Assembly: GCA_003153875.1 (NCBI GenBank)
Contig: PMBY01000234.1
Coordinates: 1,558-9,117, forward strand
DNA length: 7,560 nt
Direction: 5' to 3'
Source: Myxococcales bacterium
GTDB lineage: Bacteria > Myxococcota > Polyangia > Fen-1088
Shown: positions 1 through 5,590 of the stretch, one piece after another
How positions within the stretch are numbered: the first letter of the stretch is position 1
Layout: each line of letters opens with the position of its first letter
Made by a program: the position numbers and the translations under genes
Notes under the pieces: generated by a model
The model's input: the letters and a program-made list of their open reading frames with translations, nothing else
Database searches by the model: none
Told to the model about the DNA's origin: nothing

Positions 1-147
1 GATGGCGAGGCCGAGCTGACCATCGGTGGGGAAAAAGTCGCCGCGCGCGCCGGCCAGGCGGTGCTGATGCCAGCCAACGTCCCGCACGCCCTTTCCGCCA
101 CGACGCCGTTCAAGATGTTGCTGGTGATGGTGCGCGAAGCGGGGTAG
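1..147 (+). CDS. Cupin-domain protein, C-terminal fragment (5' end outside window)
   Basis: This is the last 48 codons of a gene read in frame from base 1 to a TAG stop at 145-147. The visible peptide matches the second half of a small cupin beta-barrel. A turn with the sequence IGGEKVAARAGQ leads into the strand VLMPANVPHAL, which fits cupin motif 2 (G-x5-P-x-N/G-x2-H). The Gly is residue 18 of the fragment, the Pro residue 24 and the probable metal-ligand His residue 29. The chain ends with a hydrophobic strand (FKMLLVMV), as single-domain cupins usually do. The cupin fold covers many functions, including metal-dependent enzymes, sugar isomerases and ligand sensors. The substrate cannot be told because motif 1, with most of the metal ligands, lies outside the window. 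The next gene starts 12 nt downstream on the same strand, so the two may be co-transcribed. Confidence 0.7.
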   Translation, partial: DGEAELTIGGEKVAARAGQAVLMPANVPHALSATTPFKMLLVMVREAG

Positions 148-159
148 CAGGGATCTTCG

Positions 160-1626
160 ATGTCCACGGGAAACAGATCCGTTTCGATCCTGATCCTTGT
201 CGTTGCACCATGGTTGGTCTATGCGTGCAGCAACGGAAGTAGCGGTGGCGTGCCGGCGGGTGGGCGAGGCGGCAGCGGTGGTTTCTTGGCCACCGGGGGC
301 GCTGCTGAAACCGGCGGTACGACGAGCATCGGCGGGCAACGCACGGGCGGGGAATCGGCGATTGGGGGAAGCGCTGCGAGCAGCGCAGGGCGCGCGGACA
401 CAGGCGGCGTAGTCGCGAGTGGCGGAAGTGGAGCGACCGTGGCCACGACGATCACCGGTGGTTCAATCAGCTCCGGGAGTGAGACGTCCGGGGGTGGAAC
501 CAACGGCGGATTGACCGGCACCGGCGGCTCGCATTCGCAGAGTGGCGCGGACGCAGCTGTTGGAGGGTCAACCAGTAGTGGCGGCAGCGTGGACGTGGCC
601 ACCAGCGGGTCGGCCGGTAACGGCGGCTTGCGCTTCGACGGTGGCGTAGACGCAGCCAGTGGCGGATCGACCAGCGGCGGCGGCTCGCGTTCGGACGCTG
701 GCGTGGATAGAGCTTCCGGCGGATCTGACGCCAGCACGAGTGCGAGCGCAGGGGGGAAGACCGGCGCGGCTCAGACGATCAAGAACGTCAACTATGCGGG
801 AACCTCATCGGCGTCCCAGACTCTCGATTTGCTCTTGCCCGCGAATGCGTTGCTTCCGCTTCCGCTGGTCGTCCGCGTCCACGGTGGCGGATTCAGCAGC
901 GGAGACAAGGCAGGCGAGGAAACAGGCACAGCAGCGAGCGCGATTCTTGCCAAGGGGTATGCCCTGGCCAGCGTGAACTACCGCCTTTCCGGTCAGGCGC
1001 TATTCCCTGCCGGGGTCCAAGACGTCAAGGCCGCCGTGCGCTGGCTGCGCGCCCATGCCGCCCAATATGGATTGGACACCGATCGCTTTGCGTCTTGGGG
1101 CGAGTCGGCAGGAGGCTATATGGCGGTGATGCTCGGGGTAACAGGGGATCAGGCCACCGTCTTCGATGACGATTCCTTGGGCAACCCCGGGGTGTCGAGT
1201 GCGGTTGCGGCCGTGGTGGATTGGTATGGCCCGGTCGACCTCGCAACGATGGACAGCCAACAGACGGCTCACCCTCCCGCTGGTTGCCCGAGCAGTTGGC
1301 TGCAGCACACACCGGCGAACTCTCCGGAGGGGACATGGCTCGGTGGCGCGTTGAACACGCCCGCCGTCAGCGCGAAGCTCTCGCAGGCGAACCTCATCTC
1401 GTATATCGCGACGGCCAAGACCTTGCCATTCTTCATCATCGCTCAGGGTAACAACGACTGTCAGGTACCCTGGGGCCAGTCGCAAGAACTCAACGACGCG
1501 CTGGCCAAGGTGGGCAACACGGCCAACCTGAACATCATCCCGGGCTACTCCCACGGCGACAGCCGGTTCGAGACCACGCAGAGTGCACCAGACTTGACCC
1601 TGCTCGTCGCGCTCTTCGGGCGCTAG
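160..1626 (+). CDS. Lipoprotein alpha/beta-hydrolase (BD-FAE/carboxylesterase-like) with long Gly-rich linker
   Basis: This is a 488-residue predicted secreted esterase. Residues 1-22 form a signal peptide (Arg6, then a hydrophobic core SILILVVAPWLV) ending in a lipobox-like VYAC, so Cys23 is the probable lipidation site. Residues 31-200 are a low-complexity Gly/Ser/Thr/Ala linker: 54 of 170 are Gly, with no Lys before residue 200 and almost no aromatics. The catalytic domain runs from about 208 to 488. It has an oxyanion loop HGGGF at 241-245, a nucleophile elbow GESAG with Ser316, a probable acid Asp433 in GNNDCQVP and a probable base His465 in GYSHGD. This order is typical of carboxylesterase, acetylxylan and feruloyl esterase-like hydrolases. 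Cys376 and Cys434 could form a disulfide. AGGGA at 149-153 lies 6 nt before the ATG. The cell location is inferred to be the outer membrane or surface, and the substrate is unknown (a plant or polymer ester is plausible). The hydrolase call is firm; the subfamily is not. Confidence 0.9.
   Translation: MSTGNRSVSILILVVAPWLVYACSNGSSGGVPAGGRGGSGGFLATGGAAETGGTTSIGGQRTGGESAIGGSAASSAGRADTGGVVASGGSGATVATTITGGSISSGSETSGGGTNGGLTGTGGSHSQSGADAAVGGSTSSGGSVDVATSGSAGNGGLRFDGGVDAASGGSTSGGGSRSDAGVDRASGGSDASTSASAGGKTGAAQTIKNVNYAGTSSASQTLDLLLPANALLPLPLVVRVHGGGFSSGDKAGEETGTAASAILAKGYALASVNYRLSGQALFPAGVQDVKAAVRWLRAHAAQYGLDTDRFASWGESAGGYMAVMLGVTGDQATVFDDDSLGNPGVSSAVAAVVDWYGPVDLATMDSQQTAHPPAGCPSSWLQHTPANSPEGTWLGGALNTPAVSAKLSQANLISYIATAKTLPFFIIAQGNNDCQVPWGQSQELNDALAKVGNTANLNIIPGYSHGDSRFETTQSAPDLTLLVALFGR
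544..726 (+). repeat. Degenerate coding repeats in the esterase linker
   Basis: Three imperfect copies of a Gly-Ala/Val-Asp-x-Ala-x-Gly-Gly-Ser unit can be read in the linker. GADAAVGGSTSSGGS is at residues 129-143 (544-588), GVDAASGGSTSGGGS at residues 162-176 (643-687), and a shorter GVDRASGGS at residues 181-189 (700-726). The copies are similar at DNA level too, which suggests local duplication followed by drift. They probably lengthen a flexible spacer between the lipid anchor and the hydrolase domain. Confidence 0.5.
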
Positions 1627-1666
1627 AAAAGAAGACGGCCGATGCCACTCGCGCAGCACCGGCCGT
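1626..1666 (-). terminator. Rho-independent terminator of the NifU-like/GGGtGRT operon
   Basis: Read on the minus strand, a 14-bp stem including three G-U wobbles runs from ACGGCCGGTGCTGC to GTGGCATCGGCCGT. It is closed by a GCGA (GNRA) tetraloop. The T-rich tail CTTCTTTTC follows directly and reaches the stop codon of the convergent esterase. The stem occupies 1635-1666 and the tail 1626-1634. It begins about 18 nt after the GGGtGRT stop codon. The plus-strand version has A-C mismatches where the minus strand has wobbles, and only a short GTTT tail, so it is mainly a minus-direction terminator. Confidence 0.75.
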
Positions 1667-1684
1667 GTTTGGAATGAACGCGCG

Positions 1685-2686
1685 TTACTTCGCCTGCGCC
1701 TGCTCGAGCGCCACGGCCACTGCCACGCTGGCGCCGACCATGGGGTTGTTGCCCATGCCCAGGAAGCCCATCATCTCCACGTGCGCGGGCACGGAGGATG
1801 AACCGGCGAACTGAGCGTCGCTGTGCATGCGGCCCATGGTGTCGGTCATGCCGTAGGATGCGGGACCGGCCGCCATGTTATCCGGGTGCAGGGTGCGGCC
1901 TGTGCCGCCGCCGCTGGCCACCGAGAAGTACTTCTTGCCTTGCTCGATGCATTCCTTCTTGTAGGTACCGGCCACGGGATGCTGGAAGCGGGTCGGGTTG
2001 GTGGAGTTGCCGGTGATGGACACGTCCACGCCCTCGTGGTGATTGATGGCCACGCCCTCGCGCACGTCGTCGGCTCCGTAGCAGCGGACTTTGGCCTTCT
2101 CGCCCTTGGAGTAGACAATCTCCCGTACGATGTTCAACTTGCCCGAGGCGTAGTCGAACTTGGTCTGCACGTAGGTGAAACCGTTCACGCGGCTGATGAT
2201 CTGGGCCGCGTCCTTGCCCAGGCCGTTGAGGATCACGCGCAGGGGATCCTTGCGGGCCTTGTTGGCGCTGCGGGCGAGGCCGATGGCGCCCTCGGCGGCG
2301 GCGAAGGATTCGTGGCCCGCTATGAAGGCGAAGCACTTGGTCTCTTCCTTCAGCAACATGGAGGCCAGGTTGCCGTGACCGATGCCGACCTTGCGATCGT
2401 CTGCCACCGATCCAGGGATGCAGAAGGCCTGCATGCCTTCGCCCAGGGAACAGGCGATGTCCACGGCCTTCTTCTGACCCTTCTTGAGGGCGATGGCGGC
2501 GCCGAGGATGTACGCCCAGCACACGTTCTCAAAACAGATGGGCTGGATCTCCTTCACGATCTTGTAGACGTCCACGCCCTTGGCATCGGTGAGCTTCTTC
2601 GCCTCTTCCAGGGAGGCGATTCCGTACTTGGCCAGCACCGGGGTGATCTGGCCGATTCTGCGTTCATATGATTCAAACAGAGCCAT
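1685..2686 (-). CDS. GGGtGRT-family protein of unknown function
   Basis: This 333-residue cytosolic protein shows no signal peptide or clear membrane helix. The motif that names the GGGtGRT family (Pfam, recalled from memory) is at residues 259-265 in VASGGGTGRTLHPDN. Other conserved-looking blocks are GIGHGNLASM (101-110), FIAGHESFAAAEGAIG (121-136), NGLGKDAAQIISRVNGF (154-170), TGNSTNPTRFQHP (225-237) and a Gly/Met-rich tail MMGFLGMGNNPMVGAS (305-320). It has seven cysteines (51, 56, 79, 89, 118, 202, 246), many for a cytosolic protein of this size and compatible with metal or Fe-S binding. Translation starts at ATG with AAGGAGA (2695-2701) 8 nt upstream. The NifU-like gene ends 20 nt upstream, so the two form an operon. 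No biochemical role for the family is known to me. Its partner points to Fe-S or metal chemistry, and the glycine loop could bind a phosphate or nucleotide, but that is inference only. Confidence 0.88.
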   Translation of the reverse strand: MALFESYERRIGQITPVLAKYGIASLEEAKKLTDAKGVDVYKIVKEIQPICFENVCWAYILGAAIALKKGQKKAVDIACSLGEGMQAFCIPGSVADDRKVGIGHGNLASMLLKEETKCFAFIAGHESFAAAEGAIGLARSANKARKDPLRVILNGLGKDAAQIISRVNGFTYVQTKFDYASGKLNIVREIVYSKGEKAKVRCYGADDVREGVAINHHEGVDVSITGNSTNPTRFQHPVAGTYKKECIEQGKKYFSVASGGGTGRTLHPDNMAAGPASYGMTDTMGRMHSDAQFAGSSSVPAHVEMMGFLGMGNNPMVGASVAVAVALEQAQAK

Positions 2687-2706
2687 GATCTGTGTCTCCT
2701 TCTCGC

Positions 2707-3399
2707 TTACTGGTGCCGGGGGTTGATGGTCTTGGCGGCTTCGTCGAAGCGGCCGTACTTGGAGGTGGCCTTCTTGAGAGCCTCCCCAGCTTCCACACCC
2801 TTCGCGATGGATTCCATCATCTTGCCCAGGTGAACGAATTCATATCCGATGACCTCGTCGCCCTCGTCGAGCGCGAGGCGGGTCACGTAACCCTCGGCCA
2901 TCTCCAGATAGCGCACGCCCTTGGCCACGGTGCCGTACATGGTGCCAATCTGGCTGCGCAGGCCCTTGCCCAGATCCTCGAGGCCGGCGCCGATGGGCAA
3001 GCCGCCTTCCGAGAACGCGGTCTGCGTGCGGCCGTAGACGATCTGCAGGAAGAGTTCCCGCATGGCGGTGTTGATGGCGTCGCACACCAGGTCCGTGTTG
3101 AGCGCTTCCAGAATGGTCTTGCCCGACAGGATCTCGGCGGCCATGGCCGCGCTGTGGGTCATGCCGGAGCAGCCGATGGTTTCGATCAGGGCTTCCTGGA
3201 TGACGCCATCCTTCACGTTGAGCGTGAGCTTGCAGGCGCCCTGCTGAGGCGCGCACCAGCCCACTCCGTGGGTCAGACCGGAAATATCCTTAATCTCCTT
3301 GGCCTGGACCCACCGGCCCTCCTCGGGAATGGGCGCGGGACCGTGATTGGGTCCCTTGGCCACGCAGGTCATGTGTTCGACTTCCGCCGAGTAGATCAT
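2707..3399 (-). CDS. NifU/IscU-like iron-sulfur scaffold protein with C-terminal extension
   Basis: This 230-residue protein resembles the NifU_N/IscU scaffold fold in its first half. It starts MIYSAEV, like the MxYSxxV opening of IscU. It then has QGACKLTLNVKDG (53-65), aligning with the first IscU cysteine loop and the strands after it, and IETIGCSGMTHSAAMAAEIL followed by SGKT (72-94), aligning with the second cysteine motif and its helix. Cysteines are at 12, 49, 56, 77 and 106; 56 and 77 match the first two IscU ligands. The Asp that follows the first ligand in IscU is absent, and Cys106 (DLVCDAIN) is not at the usual third-ligand spacing. Residues 118-230 have no counterpart in IscU, which ends near residue 128. 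The start is supported by a perfect AGGAGGT ribosome binding site. The downstream partner is the GGGtGRT gene. A role in building or delivering Fe-S clusters is likely but unproven; this is not a standard isc or suf locus. Confidence 0.85.
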   Translation of the reverse strand: MIYSAEVEHMTCVAKGPNHGPAPIPEEGRWVQAKEIKDISGLTHGVGWCAPQQGACKLTLNVKDGVIQEALIETIGCSGMTHSAAMAAEILSGKTILEALNTDLVCDAINTAMRELFLQIVYGRTQTAFSEGGLPIGAGLEDLGKGLRSQIGTMYGTVAKGVRYLEMAEGYVTRLALDEGDEVIGYEFVHLGKMMESIAKGVEAGEALKKATSKYGRFDEAAKTINPRHQ

Positions 3400-3405
3400 T
3401 CGTGA

Positions 3406-3412
3406 ACCTCCT
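3406..3412 (-). promoter_or_regulatory. Strong Shine-Dalgarno of the NifU-like gene
   Basis: On the minus strand AGGAGGT lies 6 nt before the ATG at 3397-3399. It matches the 16S anti-SD fully and fixes the start at this ATG rather than at Met10. It suggests high translation of the operon's first gene. Confidence 0.8.
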
Positions 3413-3453
3413 GTGTCGGACTATATGCAACGGATGCGGGATTCAGTTTCGTG

Positions 3454-3469
3454 GGAATCGTGGGATTCC
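3454..3469 (-). promoter_or_regulatory. Small leader hairpin / inverted repeat upstream of the NifU-like gene
   Basis: A perfect 6-bp inverted repeat (GGAATC, 4-nt spacer, GATTCC) lies about 55 nt upstream of the start codon. A further copy of one arm (GGGATTC on the plus strand) is at 3438-3444, giving three related 7-mers at 3438, 3453 and 3462. It would sit in the 5' leader if the predicted promoter at 3487-3515 is right. It may be an operator or a leader structure. No known regulator site is recognised. Confidence 0.3.
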
Positions 3470-3486
3470 TGGTCGGGGCGAAAGCT

Positions 3487-3515
3487 AGCATACGTGACCG
3501 GTGCTCCCGGACCAA
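3487..3515 (-). promoter_or_regulatory. Possible sigma70-type promoter of the NifU-like/GGGtGRT operon
   Basis: On the minus strand TTGGTC (3510-3515) and TATGCT (3487-3492) are separated by exactly 17 nt, in the 132-nt gap between parB and the NifU-like gene. The match to consensus is partial. A second -10-like TATAGT at 3420-3425 is too close to the ribosome binding site to be useful. This would give the Fe-S pair its own promoter, independent of parAB. Confidence 0.35.
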
Positions 3516-3531
3516 TGCGCACGCCGGCAGG

Positions 3532-4425
3532 CTAGCTCCCGAGAATCTTCGTCACAATGCCATCGAGCTGGTCCAGCGAACCATAGTGGATCTCGACGTG
3601 GCCGCGGCCTGGGCCGACCTCGACCAGCTTGACCCGCGCCGAGAGGGCGCGCTGCAGGCGCAGCGCCAGGTCGCGCGCGGCCGGCGATCCCTTGCCTTCG
3701 GGCGGCGGGGTAGGGCGGTGTGTGTCTTCACGTTCACGCCGGACCAGCGCCTCGACTTGGCGGACGGAAAGCCCACGGCTCGCCGTCTGGCGCGCCAGTC
3801 GTTCGATGACCGCGTCGTCCTCGAGACCGAGGAGAGCGCGCGCATGGCCCATGGATAGGCGCCCCTCGACCACCATGGTTCGCACCGAGGGCGGCAGCTT
3901 GAGCAGACGGAGAGCGTTGGCTACCGTGCTGCGCTCCCTCCCCACGCGCGTGGCCAGCGATTCCTGGGTGTAGCCGAATTCCGCCACCAGATGTTGGTAG
4001 CCCTCGGCTTCTTCGATGGGGTTGAGATCTTCGCGTTGCAGGTTCTCGACCAGCGCCATCTCGAAGGCCTGCGCCTCGGCCACCTCGCGGATGATCACCG
4101 GCACCTGGTGCAGCCCGGCTCGCTGGGCCGCTCGCCAGCGCCGCTCGCCAGCGACCAGTTCGAAGCCACCGGCCGGTCGCACGCGCACCACCAGCGGTTG
4201 AATGATGCCCTGGCTGCGGATGGACTCGGCCAGCTCACTGAGACGGGCGTCGTCGAATCTCTTGCGTGGCTGTTTTCCCGAGGGGTGGATGTTCTCGATG
4301 TCGACCGCGCGCAGGCTGCTGCCGGACTTGGCCTGCGCCCGCTCTTCCGGATCGGAAGCGGCCGCAGCCGGAATCAGGGCGGCCAAACCGCGCCCGAGCG
4401 CCTGGCGCTTTCCCGCACCGGTCAC
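3532..4425 (-). CDS. parB: Chromosome-partitioning protein ParB (Spo0J family)
   Basis: This 297-residue ParB CTPase binds parS DNA, loads as a sliding clamp and stimulates the ParA ATPase during chromosome segregation. The N-terminal [10 protein letters not shown] (10-19) is the conserved ParA-interacting segment. The ParB/Srx CTP-binding domain spans about 39-132, with QPRKRFDD (52-59), GIIQPLVVR (73-81), the CTP-contacting GERRWRA (93-99) and ENLQRE (127-132). The helix-turn-helix that reads parS is near 151-176 ([20 protein letters not shown]). A linker rich in Pro, Arg and Glu (about 229-248) precedes the C-terminal dimerisation domain (about 250-297). The length is normal for chromosomal ParB. 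Translation starts at GTG, overlapping the parA stop as GTGA, with GGAG at 4431-4434, so translational coupling to parA is likely. No parS palindrome was seen nearby. Confidence 0.96.
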   Translation of the reverse strand: MTGAGKRQALGRGLAALIPAAAASDPEERAQAKSGSSLRAVDIENIHPSGKQPRKRFDDARLSELAESIRSQGIIQPLVVRVRPAGGFELVAGERRWRAAQRAGLHQVPVIIREVAEAQAFEMALVENLQREDLNPIEEAEGYQHLVAEFGYTQESLATRVGRERSTVANALRLLKLPPSVRTMVVEGRLSMGHARALLGLEDDAVIERLARQTASRGLSVRQVEALVRREREDTHRPTPPPEGKGSPAARDLALRLQRALSARVKLVEVGPGRGHVEIHYGSLDQLDGIVTKILGS

Positions 4426-5216
4426 GAATTCTCCGCTTTGGGTCGCGCGTGGCGGGCCAGAAACTCGCGCGCGGCCTCCATGTAGCTCTTGGCGCCCTTG
4501 GAGGCGACGTCATAGAGCAGAATCGGTTTGCCAAACGATGGCGCTTCCGACAGGCGCACGTTGCGCGGGATGGGAGTGTCGTACACCCGGCCGCCGAAGT
4601 GGTTGCGCACCTCATCGGTCACCTGCTCGGTCAGGTTCTGGCGCGTGTCAACCATGCACAGGAGAATACCCTCGATGTCGAGGCCGGGGTTGAGCGACCG
4701 ACCCACCAGATTGACCGTGGCTTGCAGGTCGGAAAGACCTTCCAGCGCGTAGTACTCGCATTGCAACGGGACCAGTACCCCATCGGCGGCGCACAGTGCG
4801 TTGAGGGTGAGCAAGCCGAGCGAGGGTGGGGTGTCGATGATGATGAAGTCGTAGTCAGGCGCAACCAGGCGCAAGGGATCGCGCAACTTCATCTCGCGGC
4901 CGGACTCCGACACGAGCTCGATCTCCGCGCCCGCCAAGTCTTGGCCAGACGGCACCAGCTTGAGGAAGGGCAGCTCGGTGGCGCGGGTGACTTCCGCGAC
5001 GGATTTTTCACCGATGAGCACGTCGTACACGCTGCCCTGTTTTGCGCCCGCCGCCTGCCGGGTGTGGCCCAGACCCGAGGTGGCGTTTCCCTGCGGGTCC
5101 ATGTCCACCAGAAGCACGCGTTTCTCGGCCACCGCAAGCGAAGCGGAAAGGTTGACTGCGGTGGTCGTCTTTCCGACGCCCCCCTTCTGATTCGCGACCG
5201 CTATGACCCTACCCAT
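4422..5216 (-). CDS. parA: Chromosome-partitioning ATPase ParA (Soj family)
   Basis: This 264-residue P-loop ATPase of the ParA/MinD superfamily forms ATP-dependent dimers on nucleoid DNA and moves ParB-parS complexes. The deviant Walker A KGGVGKTT is at 11-18, with the signature Lys11 and catalytic-site Lys16. The A' motif VDMDPQGN is at 37-44, and Walker B IIIDTPPSL at 125-133 with Asp128. Conserved Soj blocks are QCEYYALEGL (152-161) and TPIPRNVRLSEAPSFGKP (214-231). The very short N-terminus lacks the DNA-binding extension of large plasmid ParA proteins, so this is the small chromosomal type. The ATG at 5214-5216 is the only usable start: an in-frame TAG lies 36 nt upstream, with no ATG, GTG or TTG between. 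Its immediate ribosome binding site is poor (GGGA). A perfect AGGAGG lies about 30 nt upstream and serves a different reading frame. ParB follows with a 4-nt overlap. Confidence 0.97.
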   Translation of the reverse strand: MGRVIAVANQKGGVGKTTTAVNLSASLAVAEKRVLLVDMDPQGNATSGLGHTRQAAGAKQGSVYDVLIGEKSVAEVTRATELPFLKLVPSGQDLAGAEIELVSESGREMKLRDPLRLVAPDYDFIIIDTPPSLGLLTLNALCAADGVLVPLQCEYYALEGLSDLQATVNLVGRSLNPGLDIEGILLCMVDTRQNLTEQVTDEVRNHFGGRVYDTPIPRNVRLSEAPSFGKPILLYDVASKGAKSYMEAAREFLARHARPKAENS

Positions 5217-5245
5217 GGTGCTGTGATCCCGTCGAGCGGGCTCAT

Positions 5246-5251
5246 CCTCCT
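5246..5251 (-). promoter_or_regulatory. Displaced AGGAGG in the parA leader
   Basis: A perfect AGGAGG on the minus strand abuts an ATG (5243-5245) that is out of frame with parA and opens a 14-residue reading frame ending at 5201, inside parA. The parA ATG is 29 nt further on. A CCCG-CTCGA-CGGG hairpin lies between them. It may be a leader element or a chance match. Confidence 0.35.
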
Positions 5252-5328
5252 AGCATCAATAGGCCCGCGGTTTCAACCGAGCCGGCTGAGAACGCGGATC
5301 CGACCATGCAGAAAAACGACGCACAAAC

Positions 5329-5356
5329 TTGACGGGCCATGAGGTTGCAATACTAC
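5329..5356 (+). promoter_or_regulatory. Possible promoter of the small acidic-protein gene
   Basis: TTGACG (5329-5334) matches the -35 consensus at five of six bases. TACTAC (5351-5356), 16 nt later, is a weak -10. Transcription would then begin near 5363, at the palindrome described next. The assignment rests mainly on the -35 and on position. Confidence 0.4.
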
Positions 5357-5389
5357 TTGGACCTACATGTAGCGTATTTCCCTGCAACC
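5343..5389 (+). promoter_or_regulatory. Nested inverted repeats upstream of the small acidic-protein gene
   Basis: A perfect 10-bp palindrome CTACATGTAG (5363-5372) lies between the arms of a longer inverted repeat, GGTTGCA (5343-5349) and TGCAACC (5383-5389). The two symmetry centres differ by only about 1.5 bp, and the right arm ends just before the ribosome binding site. This fits a dimeric repressor operator or a leader hairpin controlling the small gene and perhaps the divergent parA. No known regulator consensus is recognised. Confidence 0.45.
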
Positions 5390-5403
5390 CAAGGAGAACC
5401 ACC

Positions 5404-5589
5404 ATGAGCTACGGCGATATGAAGACCTACCGGACATTCGAAGAGTTCGAGCGCGAGGAGCTTCGCCGCATGGACGCTGTGGGCAACTCGGTCGACGAAA
5501 TGATCGACACCATCTTCAGCGAGGAGCTGGACCTGGACTTCTCAGCCGGAAAGAAGCGCGCTGCCGTCGACGAAGACGACGAAGAGTAG
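5404..5589 (+). CDS. Small acidic protein of unknown function
   Basis: This 61-residue protein is strongly acidic: 20 Asp/Glu against 8 Lys/Arg, ending in DEDDEE. The first part (KTYRTFEEFEREELRRM, 7-23) looks like a charged amphipathic helix. A second helical segment, SVDEMIDTIFSEELDLDF (29-46), alternates acidic and hydrophobic residues. There are no cysteines, signal peptide or membrane helix. The ATG at 5404 is preferred because AAGGAG (5391-5396) sits 7 nt before it; reading further upstream in frame would cross the promoter and palindrome region. The gene diverges from parA and converges on the ABC-F gene with one base between stop codons. No family is recognised. A small regulator, a protein-protein adaptor or a nucleic-acid mimic are all possible from composition alone. 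It is believed real because of its RBS, upstream region and a sequence bias unlike a random frame. Confidence 0.72.
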   Translation: MSYGDMKTYRTFEEFEREELRRMDAVGNSVDEMIDTIFSEELDLDFSAGKKRAAVDEDDEE

Positions 5590-5590
5590 G

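Noticed and set aside
219..737. 172-residue Pro-rich open frame on the minus strand
   Set aside because: It is the antisense of the Gly-rich linker: GGN codons read backwards as NCC Pro codons. It has no domain, and the plus-strand frame has a signal peptide and a catalytic triad.
1823..2671. 282-residue open frame on the plus strand opposite the GGGtGRT gene
   Set aside because: Long antisense frames are expected in GC-rich genes. The minus-strand product matches a known family and has an RBS; this frame shows no motif.
2692..3405. 237-residue open frame on the plus strand opposite the NifU-like gene
   Set aside because: Antisense shadow of the NifU-like gene, without a recognisable domain; the other strand has the IscU-like motifs and a perfect RBS.
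3420..3425. TATAGT as a -10 for the NifU-like gene
   Set aside because: Transcription would start at the ribosome binding site itself and no -35 lies at the right distance.
3484..3536. Two GCTAGC palindromes 47 nt apart flanking the candidate promoter
   Set aside because: Six-base matches are likely by chance at this distance, one is part of the parB end, and no larger symmetry is present.
4266..5342. 358-residue open frame on the plus strand across parA and the parA/small-ORF gap
   Set aside because: It lies opposite the clear ParA and ParB motifs, is rich in Arg, Gly and Ala like other GC-rich shadows, and contains no motif.
5329..5403. N-terminal extension of the small acidic protein to an ATG at 5329 (86 residues)
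   Set aside because: The extension would code through the -35-like element and the palindromes, has no RBS, and differs in composition. ATG at 5404 has AAGGAG at good spacing.
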